Positions 32,574 to 41,096 are shown, counted from the first letter of the stretch. The stretch: DNA of 64,000 bases from Pseudonocardia sediminis (GCF_004217185.1 NZ_SHKL01000001.1:6136001-6200000); one strand, 5' to 3'. The notes: generated by a model not told the origin, from the letters alone. Translations and numbers: made by a program.

Positions 32574-32617
32574 TGATCATGTGGCGACGACGGTGTGGTG
32601 CCGTTCGGCACCCGGGC

Positions 32618-33004
32618 TCAGGCCTCGAGCAGCTGTTTGAGCCGTGCCAGGTCGGCCGTGACCGTCGCGGCGTCGCGTTCGAACTCGGTGTCGGCGACGC
32701 CGTCGGCCCGGCGCAGGCTGAACACGATCTCGGCGCCGTCCGGGTGGGCCGTCACGCGCAGCGGGTTGTGCGTCACCTCGCCCGAGGGCAGCTCGACGTC
32801 GTGGTCGAGCACGCCCCACTCGTTGGCCGGGGCGAACGTGACGGTGACCGTGCCCATCGGCGACTCGGCCCGCCACCGCCCGTCGACGTACTCGACGCTC
32901 CCGCTCAGGCCCGCGGCCCAGCGGGGCAGGTTCTCCGGGTCGGAGGCGAACGCGTAGACGGCGGCCGGATCGGTGCCGATCACGGTGCTGATGTGGCGGC
33001 TCAT
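32618..33004 (-). CDS. SRPBCC (polyketide cyclase/dehydrase-like) protein
   Basis: A 128-residue single START-like domain. ISTVIGTDPAAVYAFASDPENLPRWAAGL is the standard N-terminal strand-helix pair, and the long C-terminal helix ends in LARLKQLLEA. ATG 33004 is favoured over the in-frame ATG at 33013, because AGGA then has an 8-nt spacing. This subgroup binds hydrophobic ligands; function unknown. The 65-nt gap to the upstream aminotransferase gene could allow cotranscription. Confidence 0.75.
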   Translation of the reverse strand: MSRHISTVIGTDPAAVYAFASDPENLPRWAAGLSGSVEYVDGRWRAESPMGTVTVTFAPANEWGVLDHDVELPSGEVTHNPLRVTAHPDGAEIVFSLRRADGVADTEFERDAATVTADLARLKQLLEA

Positions 33005-33069
33005 GCGGTCCATCCTGGTCGCCGCGGCACGGTCCGTCGTGAACGGATCGGACAGTCCGGCCTCCGCGC

Positions 33070-34269
33070 TCAGGCCTTGCCGCGCAGCCCCGACAGGCGC
33101 TCGACGGCCTCGGTGAGCACCTCGTCGCGCTTGCAGAACGCGAACCGCACCAGCGGGCGCATCGCCTCCGCGCCCTCCGGCGTGCCGGCGAACACCGACA
33201 CCGGCACCGCCGCCACCCCGCACAGCTCGGGCAGCCTGTAGGCCAGGTCGAAGCCGTCATCGAAGCCGAGCGGGCGGGCGTCGACCACCACGAAGTACGT
33301 GCCGTGGGTGGCGAACACGTCGAACCCGGCGGCACGCAGGCCGTCGGAGAGCAGGTCGCGCTTGCGGCTCAGGTCGCTGATGACGCCGGCGTAGAACGCG
33401 TCGTCGAGGGCCAGCGCGTTGGCGACGGCCGGCTGCAGCGGGGCGCCGCCGTGGAACGTCAGGAACTGCTTGACCGTCCGCGCCGCGCCGACCAGCTCCG
33501 GCGGGCCGTGCACCCAGCCGACCTTCCAGCCCGTCACCGAGAACGTCTTGCCGGCCGAGGAGATCGTCAGCGTGCGCTCGGCCATCCCGGGCAGCGTGGC
33601 CATCGGGACGTGCGGGGTGCCGTCGAACGTCATGTGCTCGTAGACCTCGTCGGTCACCACGACGGCGTCGAACTCGGCGGCGAGCTCCCCGATCAGCGTG
33701 AGCTGCTCCCGCGAGAACACCGCCCCGGTCGGGTTGTGCGGTGTGTTGACGAGCACGACCTTCGTCCGCGACGAGAACGCCGCGCGCAGCTCGTCGGGGT
33801 CGAAGGCGAAGTCCGGGGCGTCGTGAGAGGAGCGCATGCGGAACGAACCCGGGTGGAGCCGCACCGTGCGTAGGGTCGCGCCGGACAGCGCGACCGAGGC
33901 GGCGTAGGAGTCGTAGTAGGGCTCGAACGTGACGACCTCGTCCCCGGCCGTGCACAGCCCGAGCAGCGTCGACGCGATCGCCTCGGTGGCGCCGACGGTG
34001 ACCAGCACGTCCGCCGGGTCGACGTCGAGGTCGTAGAACCGCTTCCGGTGCGCGGCGACGGCCTCGCGCAGCTCGATCATGCCGGGGCCGGGCGGGTACT
34101 GGTTGCGTCCGGCGTCGGTGATGTTGCGCGCGGCGTCGGCCAGCAGCGACGCCGGGCCGTCGGTGTCCGGGAAGCCCTGCCCGAGGTTGATCGCCCCGGT
34201 CTCGACGGCCAGGCGCGAGATCTCCGTGAAGATCGTCGAGGTGAACGGGCGCATGCGCTCGACCAGCAT
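33070..34269 (-). CDS. PLP-dependent class I/II aminotransferase
   Basis: A 399-residue fold-type I aminotransferase. Motifs include NLGQGFPDTDGP, the YPPGPGMIELREAVAAH loop, NTPHNPTGAVF (Asn binding the PLP ring), VVTDEVYEHMTF (Asp/Tyr pair) and the internal-aldimine Lys in SSAGKTFSVTGWKVGW. The closest functional types are kynurenine/glutamine transaminases and the N-succinyldiaminopimelate aminotransferase of actinomycetes (DapC); the sequence alone does not decide. ATG 34269 is used, with an in-frame ATG five codons later. Confidence 0.9.
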   Translation of the reverse strand: MLVERMRPFTSTIFTEISRLAVETGAINLGQGFPDTDGPASLLADAARNITDAGRNQYPPGPGMIELREAVAAHRKRFYDLDVDPADVLVTVGATEAIASTLLGLCTAGDEVVTFEPYYDSYAASVALSGATLRTVRLHPGSFRMRSSHDAPDFAFDPDELRAAFSSRTKVVLVNTPHNPTGAVFSREQLTLIGELAAEFDAVVVTDEVYEHMTFDGTPHVPMATLPGMAERTLTISSAGKTFSVTGWKVGWVHGPPELVGAARTVKQFLTFHGGAPLQPAVANALALDDAFYAGVISDLSRKRDLLSDGLRAAGFDVFATHGTYFVVVDARPLGFDDGFDLAYRLPELCGVAAVPVSVFAGTPEGAEAMRPLVRFAFCKRDEVLTEAVERLSGLRGKA

Positions 34270-34343
34270 GCGCCCGACCCTAGCCGCGCCCGGCCGCCCT
34301 CCGCCGGTCAGTGCCGCCGTCAGTGCCGCCGCCGGTGCCGTCC

Positions 34344-34892
34344 TCAGTGCCGCTTCGCCCGCTCGGCCTTCTCCTGCTTGGCCGAGACGACCTGGACCTT
34401 GTCGCCGATCTGCAGGTAGTCGAACCAGGCCTTGGCGTCCGCCGGGTTCAGGTGCACGCAGCCGCCCGACGAGCGGTTCGGGCTGCCGCTGTGGAAGGCG
34501 ATCCCGCCGTCCTCGAAGAACACCGACTGCGGCATCGGGGCGGGCGCACCGTTGGGCAGGCGCGATTCCTGGCTCTTGTGGTTCGCGTCCTTGCGATAGA
34601 CGCGCAGCGAGTGCCCGATCGGGGTCGCCTCACCGTTCCCGCCGGTCGCGACCGGGACCGGGCCGCGCAGGATCTTGCCGTTCCTGAACAGCCACGCCCG
34701 CTGCGAGTCCAGGTCCACGCACGCCTTCGCGGTGACCGTGCACGGGGTGCCCGGGACGAGCGCCTCCTTGTACGCGGCCTCCGCGGCGGGGGAACCCGCC
34801 AGCGCGGTCCCGGCGAGCACCACGCCGGCCGTCGCGACCAGACCGGCGATGGTGGCCCGGCGGCGGCCTCGGATGCGGCGGTTGTCGCTCAT
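34344..34892 (-). CDS. L,D-transpeptidase, secreted
   Basis: The protein has 182 residues. The N-terminus (residues 1-40) is basic, then hydrophobic, then contains AEA, a Sec-type signal. The YkuD catalytic domain follows, with the His in FHSGSPNRSSGGCVHL and its catalytic Cys. The usual motif ends GCVR; here the Arg is replaced by His. It should form 3-3 cross-links or anchor proteins in peptidoglycan. GAGGAG lies 5 nt before the ATG. No Ig-like or LysM domain is present, so this is a minimal form. Confidence 0.85.
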   Translation of the reverse strand: MSDNRRIRGRRRATIAGLVATAGVVLAGTALAGSPAAEAAYKEALVPGTPCTVTAKACVDLDSQRAWLFRNGKILRGPVPVATGGNGEATPIGHSLRVYRKDANHKSQESRLPNGAPAPMPQSVFFEDGGIAFHSGSPNRSSGGCVHLNPADAKAWFDYLQIGDKVQVVSAKQEKAERAKRH

Positions 34893-35067
34893 GGAACTCC
34901 TCGAACTCCTCGCTCGGGGCGCGAGCGGTGGCCCGTCCCCCGAAGAGTCGACGCCTCGGGTGTGGCCGGGTTGCCCGCGATCTGCGAGCCCGGCGTGTCG
35001 GCCCGGGAGTGTCCGGGCGTACCGGGTGAATCGGGCGCGACCGAGGAGGCCGAGGAGACCGGACGTC

Positions 35068-35163
35068 CTAGTCGAGGCCGCGCACGATGTGCGTCTCGTC
35101 GACGTCGAAGGCCTCGCCGCGGTCGGCCTGGGTCGCCTCGGCACGGGTGTCGGTGGTCTGCAC
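35068..35163 (-). CDS. Small peptide gene, 31 residues, unknown function
   Basis: GTG 35163 has a perfect AGGAGG 6 nt upstream (35170-35175 on the plus strand), among the best ribosome binding sites in the window. The frame closes with TAG after 31 codons. The product is hydrophilic and acidic: it starts MQTTD, has a central AFDVDET and ends THIVRGLD. It has no Cys, no Trp, no hydrophobic segment and no signal peptide. It lies alone between the alpha/beta hydrolase and L,D-transpeptidase genes. It could be a regulatory leader or a peptide precursor; no modifying enzyme is nearby. Confidence 0.55.
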   Translation of the reverse strand: MQTTDTRAEATQADRGEAFDVDETHIVRGLD

Positions 35164-35337
35164 GATGAACCTCCTGCGTTCGCCTCGGGCCCGGCCGGCG
35201 CCGGTCCCGTTTTCCCTCGTCCAGCATGACCCTCGGGCGGCCCGGGATGCGATCCCGGAACCGTCAGGTCCTCGTCAAGAACTGAATGCTGAACATATCG
35301 GGAACGGAAGTCACGGCGTTTCGGATCTGTTCCGGTT

Positions 35338-35353
35338 CCTGAACCGGTTCAGG
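35338..35353. terminator. 16-bp perfect palindrome at 3' end of alpha/beta hydrolase gene
   Basis: CCTGAACCGGTTCAGG (35338-35353) overlaps the last codons and stop of the hydrolase gene, and further CCGGTTC and TTCAGG words flank it. It may act as a terminator of the hydrolase mRNA or as an operator for the small peptide gene 175 bp downstream. Sequence alone does not decide. Confidence 0.35.
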
Positions 35354-36158
35354 TGTCCACTCCGTTCAGGAACGACAGCAGATTCGTGAGATAGGCCTCC
35401 TGGTCCTCCAGGAACGGGGCGTGCCCCACGCCGTCGAAACGCACCAGGCGGGCGTCCGGGAAGAGGTCGGCCGAGGCCGCGACGCCGGAGTAGGACATGA
35501 ACCCGTCGTCGGCGCCGGCCAGCAGCAGGACCGGGCAGGTGATGCCGGGCAGCAGCCCCCGCTGGTCGACGTCCGCGAGCGCGCGCATCGTGTCCGACAC
35601 CCGCGGGCCGGACTCCAGGAACTGACCCCACAGCCAGGCGAGCGTCGGCTCGCTCTGCGGTGCCGCGCAGACGGCCTCGGCCACGGCGCGGAACGCCCCC
35701 GCCCGGTCGGCGAGCAGCCCGGCCAGGACGCCCTCGACGTCGTCGACGGTGCTGCCGTGGGGCCAGTCGTCGGAGGCGGTGTAGCGCGGGGTGGCGCCGG
35801 CGGTGAGCACGAGCCCGGCGACCTCCGCACCGAGCTCGGCGGCGGCCGCGACGACCACCGCCCCGCCCAGCGACCACCCGGACAGGACCGGGCTCCGCAG
35901 CTCCAGCTCGCGCACCAGGGCGACCACGTCGCCGGCGAGCGCCTCGATCGACACGTCGGCGAAGTCCTTGTCCGAGCGCCCGCACGCCCGGAGGTCGAGC
36001 ACGACCACCTCGTGCCCGGCCGTGAGCAGCTCCGACACCGTGGAGTCCCAACAGTGCCCGGTGACGGCCCAGCCGTGCACCAGCACGACGGCGCGTCCGG
36101 ATCCCGAGTAGTGCTCGTAGTAGACGTGCTTGCCGGAGTCGACCTCGAGCTGGGCCAT
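35349..36158 (-). CDS. Alpha/beta hydrolase
   Basis: A 269-residue alpha/beta hydrolase of the haloperoxidase/esterase group. The oxyanion segment is LVHGWAVTGHCWD, the nucleophile Ser lies in SGWSLGGAV, the acid is in AGADDGFMSY and the His in GVGHAPFLEDQ. AGGAG precedes ATG 36158 by 7 nt. It is 32 nt downstream of an LLM flavin oxidoreductase gene on the same strand, so the two likely share an mRNA. The pair suggests degradation of a ketone- or lactone-type compound, in which the flavoenzyme makes an ester that this enzyme opens; this is inference. Confidence 0.85.
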   Translation of the reverse strand: MAQLEVDSGKHVYYEHYSGSGRAVVLVHGWAVTGHCWDSTVSELLTAGHEVVVLDLRACGRSDKDFADVSIEALAGDVVALVRELELRSPVLSGWSLGGAVVVAAAAELGAEVAGLVLTAGATPRYTASDDWPHGSTVDDVEGVLAGLLADRAGAFRAVAEAVCAAPQSEPTLAWLWGQFLESGPRVSDTMRALADVDQRGLLPGITCPVLLLAGADDGFMSYSGVAASADLFPDARLVRFDGVGHAPFLEDQEAYLTNLLSFLNGVDT

Positions 36159-36190
36159 CGCGGGTCTCCTGGGTGTCGGGAGCCGCGACG

Positions 36191-37219
36191 CTATCCGGTC
36201 AGCGCCGCCCGCACCTGCGGCATCACCTGCGTGGCCAGGTACTCGACGCGCTCGGAGCCGGACTCGACGCTCTCCCCGGGCAGCTGCGCCCAGAAGTGCA
36301 CGTCGCGGATCTGCGGGCAGCCGCGCAGCAGGGCCGTCAGCTCGGTGACGGCGGTGGCGGCGTCCCACAGCTGGAACGCACCGGCATCCACGATCGACTG
36401 CGCGTCCGGGAAGCGCGGGACCTCGTCCGGCGGCCCGAACGCGCCCCAGGAGATGTACTCGTTGAGCTGGTAGAGAGCGTGCTCGCCGATCCGGGCCCAG
36501 GTCCGTTCCGGGTCCTCGGCGATCACCGCCCACTGCCCGGCGTAGATCCGGGCCTCGTCGAGCGGACGGCCGACCCTCTCGCAGGCCGCCAGGTAGGACG
36601 CCTGGTGCGCGTTCTGGGTGCTGAGGAAGCCGTCCGCGATCCGGGCCGCGCGCTCGATCGCGACGTCGGCCATCGCGCCGACGAGCAGCTGCGGAGGCTG
36701 CTCGGGGACCGGCGTGACCGGCAGCGCGGGCAGCGAGTAGCGCCGGCCCTCGATCGGCTCGCGCGACCCGGACCACGCGCGGCGGATCACCGCGACGCCC
36801 TCCTCCAGCAGGCTCGGCCGGTTGACGACCTTCTGCCCGAACGCCGCGAACTCGCGTTCCCAGTAGCCCTGCCCGACGCCCAGGTCGAACCGGCCGCCGG
36901 TCAGCAGCGACAGCGTGGCGGCGTCCTCGGCGAGCCGGATCGGGTCGTGCAGCGGCGAGACGATCAGGTTCGTCCCGATCCGCATCGACGTGGTGCGCTG
37001 GCCGATCGCGGCGGCCAGCACGAACGGCGACGGGCTGTAGCCGTCCTCGCAGAAGTGGTGCTCGGTGAGCCACACCGATCCCAGCCCGAGGCTCTCCGCC
37101 CAGGCGATCTGGTCCAGGACCTCGGCGTAGAAGCGCGAGAACGGACGCTGCGGGTCGGGATTGCGGAAGTCGTACCAGAGCCCGAAGGTGGGCTCCTCGA
37201 TCACGGCCGATCCGGACAC
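36191..37219 (-). CDS. LLM class flavin-dependent oxidoreductase
   Basis: A 342-residue luciferase-like fold. Recognisable segments are SVWLTEHHFCEDGYSPSP, RIGTNLIVSPLHDPIRLAEDAATL (flavin phosphate region) and DLGVGQGYWEREFAAFG. GTG 37219 is chosen because AAGGAGG sits 5 nt upstream; a start further up would include 26 unconserved residues. The second LLM protein in the window (30614) belongs to a different subgroup. Followed closely by the alpha/beta hydrolase gene. Confidence 0.87.
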   Translation of the reverse strand: MSGSAVIEEPTFGLWYDFRNPDPQRPFSRFYAEVLDQIAWAESLGLGSVWLTEHHFCEDGYSPSPFVLAAAIGQRTTSMRIGTNLIVSPLHDPIRLAEDAATLSLLTGGRFDLGVGQGYWEREFAAFGQKVVNRPSLLEEGVAVIRRAWSGSREPIEGRRYSLPALPVTPVPEQPPQLLVGAMADVAIERAARIADGFLSTQNAHQASYLAACERVGRPLDEARIYAGQWAVIAEDPERTWARIGEHALYQLNEYISWGAFGPPDEVPRFPDAQSIVDAGAFQLWDAATAVTELTALLRGCPQIRDVHFWAQLPGESVESGSERVEYLATQVMPQVRAALTG

Positions 37220-37332
37220 GGGGCCTCCTTGAGGTGACGTGGGCCACGCTGCCCACGCCACGCCAGGATTGTCTACCAACCGCCCGTCCGGTGTCACTGC
37301 TCCCTGGCGGTGAAGACCCGCCCACCTCGTCC

Positions 37333-37381
37333 AGCGATCGGCACTCTCGTCGCAAAGGTTCCGACGAGAGTGCTGCTCGCT
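37333..37381. repeat. Inverted repeat, CTCTCGTCG family, best copy
   Basis: Arms 37333-37352 and 37362-37381 (20 bp each) pair with two mismatches around a 9-nt loop; the core is GGCACTCTCGTCG facing CGACGAGAGTGC. It fills the gap between the LLM gene and the 3' end of the MaoC gene. Diverged relatives occur at 13465-13513 and 13595-13650. Confidence 0.7.
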
Positions 37382-37395
37382 GAGGACGGGTGGGT

Positions 37396-38283
37396 TCAGG
37401 CGGGGGTGACCCTCCCGGCCAGGTGCACCTTCTCCGGCTTCTTCGCCGCTCGGACGGCCAGCGACCAGTCGTCACCGTCCTGCTCGGTGACCAGTTCTAC
37501 CGTGGACGGCAGGAGCAGCGGCTTGCGGAACACCACGTCGTAGGTCGCGGCGTCCGGGATCCGTCCCTGCAGGGCCGCGACGGCGCGGGCCGCGGTCCAC
37601 ATACCGTGCGCGATCGCGCGCGGGAAGCCCATCGCTTTGGCGGTGAGCGGGTGCAGGTGGATCGGGTTGACGTCACCGCTGGCCGCGGCGTAGCGACGCC
37701 CGGTGTCCCCGGCGACCTTCCACGTCGCGGTGCCGGTCCCGGTGGGGGTCGGCGCTTCGGCGATGTCGGTGCCCGGCTCCTTCTCCGCCGAGGCCTTCGC
37801 ACCCCGGGACAGGTAGGTGCTGCGGCCCTCCCACACCACCTCGTCGCCGACGCGGGCCTCGGCGACGAGATCGACCTGCGCCCCCTTGGCATGGGTGACG
37901 AACCGGTCCGCGTGCACCCGCAGGTCCAGCGTGTCGGCCGGGGTGACCGCCCGGTGTGCGGTGATCCGGTTGGCCAGGTGCACCAGCCCGGGCAGCGGCA
38001 GCGGGAACGACCGGTCGGCCATCAGCACGACCTGCAGAGGAAACGCCAGAACGTGCGGGTAGGTCAGCGGCAGCGCGCCACCGATGCCGAACCCGCAGGC
38101 CAGGGCGTAGTCGGCGAGGTGGTCCTGCTCGACGGTCACCCCGCGGCGCACGATCTCGCGCGCCGGGAGCTCGCGACCCCCGCCGCCGGGCAGCGCGGCA
38201 CCGGCGGCCGCGCGGGTGTAGAGCGGCCCGAGCGACGGCGGCCCGTCCAGCTCGGTGACCTTCCGATCCACTGAGGCGGTCAT
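37396..38283 (-). CDS. MaoC-type (R)-3-hydroxyacyl thioester dehydratase (HtdX-like)
   Basis: The 295-residue protein is a double hot-dog fold. The C-terminal half holds the hydratase-2 motif GDVNPIHLHPLTAKAMGFPRAIAHGMW with catalytic Asp and His; the N-terminal half is the non-catalytic hot-dog. It is third in a coupled operon after a thiolase and a FabG4-type reductase, overlapping the reductase stop by 1 nt. This matches the mycobacterial fabG4-htdX neighbourhood. It should hydrate or dehydrate medium-to-long-chain 3-hydroxyacyl-CoA. Confidence 0.85.
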   Translation of the reverse strand: MTASVDRKVTELDGPPSLGPLYTRAAAGAALPGGGGRELPAREIVRRGVTVEQDHLADYALACGFGIGGALPLTYPHVLAFPLQVVLMADRSFPLPLPGLVHLANRITAHRAVTPADTLDLRVHADRFVTHAKGAQVDLVAEARVGDEVVWEGRSTYLSRGAKASAEKEPGTDIAEAPTPTGTGTATWKVAGDTGRRYAAASGDVNPIHLHPLTAKAMGFPRAIAHGMWTAARAVAALQGRIPDAATYDVVFRKPLLLPSTVELVTEQDGDDWSLAVRAAKKPEKVHLAGRVTPA

Positions 38284-39665
38284 CAGGCCCCCAGCATCGA
38301 CTGGCCGCACACGCGCACGACCTGCCCGTTGACGCCGCCGCTCTCGGCCTGGCCGAGCCAGCCGATCGTCTCCGCGACGTCGACCGGGAGACCGCCCTGC
38401 TTGAGGCTGTTCACCCGCCGTCCGGCCTCGCGGGTGCCGATCGGCATCTTGCCGGTCATCTCGGTCTCGATGAACCCGGGCGCGACCGCGTTGATCGTCA
38501 CGCCGCGCTCGGCGGCCTTCGGGGCCAGCGCACGGACCATGCCGATCACACCGGCCTTGGACGCGGCGTAGTTCGTCTGCCCGCGGTTGCCGGCGATGCC
38601 GCTCTGCGAGGAGACGCAGACGATCCGCGCCGACTCGTTGAGAACATCGCTGTCCAGCAGCGCGGCGTTGATCGTCAGCTGCGCGCCGAGGTTGACCGCG
38701 AGGACGGAGTTCCAGCGGTCGTCGGTCATGTTGGCCAGCAGCTTGTCGCGGGTGATGCCGGCGTTGTGGACCACCAGGTCGACCCCGCCGTGGCGCTGGC
38801 GCAGGTGCTCGATCAGGCGCTCCGCTGCGTCGTCGGCGGTGATGTCGAGCTGAAGCGCGGTGCCGCCGGTGCGGTTGGCCGTCTTTGCGAGGCCCTCGCC
38901 GGCGGCGGGGATGTCGACGGCGACGATCGTGGCGCCGTCGCGGGCGAGGGTCTCGGCGATGGAGGCGCCGATCCCGCGTGCCGCCCCGGTGACGACGGCG
39001 ACGCGCCCGCGCAGCGGCAGGTCGGGGTCGTGCGGGTCGTCCATCCCGGCCGGGTCCAGCGTCGGCCCGACCGGCACCGTGACGTGCACGTTCTGCCCGT
39101 CGACGTAGGCCGAGCGCGACGACAGGAAGAACCGGACCGTCGAGTCGACGGCGGACGGCGCCGCGTCGCCCGCGACGATCACCAGGTTCGCGGTGGCGCC
39201 GAAACGCAGTTCCTTGCCGATCGAGCGGACGAACCCGTCGAGGGACTGGGCCACCGCGGCGGCCTCCGCCCCGGACGCCTCGCCGGGCTCGGCGCCGAGC
39301 AGCAGCACCCGCCCGGACGGGCCGAGCTTCTTCACCGCCGGGGTGAGGATCTGCTGCGCGGTGGCCAGGTCGGCCAGCGTCGTGGCGCCGGTCAGGTCCA
39401 GCACGACGCCGTTGAGCTTCTCCTCGCCGGCAGTGTCGATGCTCGTCCCGTTGTCGCTCCTCTCGGCGGTGACGGAGCGCTGCCCGTTGTCCTCGACGAG
39501 CGCCGAGATCGGCTTGGCGAACCGGCCGTCGCCGACGCTCGTGACCAGCACCGGGCCGGACAGCAGCGGCTGCCCCGGCTCGAAGCGGCGCAGGCGCGGG
39601 ACCGTCGGGACGCCGAGCTGCTTGGCGATGGGGGTGTTCGAGAGGTTGCTCAGAAGATCGCTCAT
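38283..39665 (-). CDS. fabG4: FabG4-type 3-oxoacyl thioester reductase
   Basis: The 460 residues make a high-molecular-weight FabG. The N-terminal half (1-205) is a flavodoxin-like degenerate Rossmann domain. The C-terminal half (210-460) is a classical SDR with VVTGAARGIGASIAETLARDG, HNAG, the catalytic Ser in SSQSG and YAASKAG. FabG4 of Mycobacterium tuberculosis, its closest known type, reduces 3-oxoacyl-CoA with NADH. It overlaps the thiolase stop as ATGA and the MaoC start by 1 nt, making a thiolase-reductase-hydratase module. Confidence 0.9.
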   Translation of the reverse strand: MSDLLSNLSNTPIAKQLGVPTVPRLRRFEPGQPLLSGPVLVTSVGDGRFAKPISALVEDNGQRSVTAERSDNGTSIDTAGEEKLNGVVLDLTGATTLADLATAQQILTPAVKKLGPSGRVLLLGAEPGEASGAEAAAVAQSLDGFVRSIGKELRFGATANLVIVAGDAAPSAVDSTVRFFLSSRSAYVDGQNVHVTVPVGPTLDPAGMDDPHDPDLPLRGRVAVVTGAARGIGASIAETLARDGATIVAVDIPAAGEGLAKTANRTGGTALQLDITADDAAERLIEHLRQRHGGVDLVVHNAGITRDKLLANMTDDRWNSVLAVNLGAQLTINAALLDSDVLNESARIVCVSSQSGIAGNRGQTNYAASKAGVIGMVRALAPKAAERGVTINAVAPGFIETEMTGKMPIGTREAGRRVNSLKQGGLPVDVAETIGWLGQAESGGVNGQVVRVCGQSMLGA

Positions 39666-40963
39666 GCCTTCGCCTCCAGGATCGCGACGACGCCCTGACC
39701 ACCGGCGGCGCAGATCGAGATCAGGCCCCGCTGGTCCTTCTTCTCCTCCACGGCCCGCTCCCGCAGGAGCTTGGCCAGGGTGGCGACGATCCGCCCGCCG
39801 GTCGCGGCGAACGGGTGCCCGGCGGCCAGCGAGGAGCCGGCCACGTTCAGCTTCGTGAGGTCGATCGAGCCCAGCGGGGCGTCGAGGCCCAGGCGCTCCT
39901 TGGCGAAGCGCGGGTCCTCCCACGCCTTCTGGGTGGCCAGCACCTGGGACGCGAACGCCTCGTGGATCTCGTAGAGGTCGAAGTCCTGCAGCGTGAGGCC
40001 GTTGCGGGCGAGCAGCCGCGGCACCGCGTAGACCGGTGCGGTGAGCAGCCCGTCCGGGCCGTGCACGTAGTCGACTCCCGCCGTCTCGGAGTCCACGACG
40101 TGCGCCAGCACGGGCAGGCGGTGCTCCGCGGCCCACTCGTCGGAGCCCAGCAGCACCAGCGCGGAGCCGTCGGTGAGCGGGGTCGAGTTGCCCGCCGTCA
40201 TCGTCGCGTCCGGGCCCTTGCCGAACACCGGCTTGAGCTTGCCCAGCTTCTCCACCGACGAGTCGGGGCGCAGGTTGTTGTCGCGCGTCAGCTTCAGGTA
40301 CGGGGTGACGAGGTCGTCGAAGAAGCCGCGGTCGTAGGCGGCGGCGAGGTGCTGGTGGCTGGCGGCGGTGAGCTCGTCCTGCTCGGCGCGGCCGATCCCC
40401 CACTCCAGCGCGGTGCGGGCGGCGTGCTCGCCCATCGACAGGCCGGTGCGCGGCTCGGAGTTCTGCGGGATCTCCGGGACGATCTGCCCCGGGCGCAGCT
40501 GCCCGACGAGCTTGAGCCGGTCGACCGGGGTCTTCGCGGCGTTGAGCCGGACCAGGACGCGGCGCAGGTCGTCGTTGAGCGCGATCGGGGCGTCGGAGGC
40601 GGTGTCCACACCACCGGCGACGCCGCTCTCGATCTGCCCGAGGGCGATCTTGTTGGCCACCGCGATCGTGGCCTCCAGGCCGGTGCCGCAGGCCTGCTGG
40701 ATGTCGTAGGCCGCGGTCCCCGGGTTCAGACGGCTGCCCAGGACGGCCTCGCGGGTGAGGTTGAAGTCGCGCGAGTGCTTGAGGACCGCACCGGCGACGA
40801 CCTCACCGAGACGCTCGCCGGCCAGCCCGAACCGGGCGACCAGACCGTCGAGCGTGGCGGTGAGCATGTCGAGGTTGGACGCGCGGGAGTAGGCGCCGTT
40901 CGCGCGGGCGAACGGGATCCGGTTGCCGCCGATGACGGCGGCGCGCCGGGTGCTGGCAGGCAT
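39662..40963 (-). CDS. Acetyl-CoA C-acyltransferase (FadA2/FadI-like thiolase)
   Basis: A 433-residue thiolase. The nucleophile Cys lies in QQACGTGLEA (about residue 90), the active His in YEIHEAFASQ and the C-terminal base Cys in SICAAGGQGVVAI; NVAGSSLAAGHPFAATGGR is the conserved GHP block. AGGAAGGA precedes ATG 40963. It cleaves or forms 3-oxoacyl-CoA. As first gene of the three-gene operon it diverges from the TetR and acyl-CoA oxidase genes. Confidence 0.92.
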   Translation of the reverse strand: MPASTRRAAVIGGNRIPFARANGAYSRASNLDMLTATLDGLVARFGLAGERLGEVVAGAVLKHSRDFNLTREAVLGSRLNPGTAAYDIQQACGTGLEATIAVANKIALGQIESGVAGGVDTASDAPIALNDDLRRVLVRLNAAKTPVDRLKLVGQLRPGQIVPEIPQNSEPRTGLSMGEHAARTALEWGIGRAEQDELTAASHQHLAAAYDRGFFDDLVTPYLKLTRDNNLRPDSSVEKLGKLKPVFGKGPDATMTAGNSTPLTDGSALVLLGSDEWAAEHRLPVLAHVVDSETAGVDYVHGPDGLLTAPVYAVPRLLARNGLTLQDFDLYEIHEAFASQVLATQKAWEDPRFAKERLGLDAPLGSIDLTKLNVAGSSLAAGHPFAATGGRIVATLAKLLRERAVEEKKDQRGLISICAAGGQGVVAILEAKA

Positions 40964-41083
40964 GGGGACGTCCTTCCTGGGATACGGACCGGGTGTCGGC
41001 CCTGTTCGTGCGGAGTCCGATGGGCTTGGGGGCCCGATGGTGCTGCTGCGTACCGCCGGGTAGCCGATACTCAAGGTACACGG

Positions 41084-41089
41084 TACTGT
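41084..41089 (+). promoter_or_regulatory. -10 element (TACTGT) of tetR-like gene, probably leaderless
   Basis: TACTGT ends 7 nt before the GTG start at 41097 and no ribosome binding site is present. Directly upstream GGTAC occurs twice in GGTACACGGTACT (41076-41088), in the only divergent promoter of the fatty-acid module, so the autoregulated TetR protein may bind here. Confidence 0.4.
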
Positions 41090-41096
41090 CGGTGTC

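Noticed and set aside
35068..35163. PQQ or mycofactocin precursor peptide
   Set aside because: It lacks the Glu/Tyr core of PqqA and the C-terminal Val-Tyr of MftA, and no radical SAM enzyme gene is nearby.
30614..37219. Treating the two LLM oxidoreductases as a recent gene duplication
   Set aside because: They share only the fold-level motifs and differ in length, loops and context.
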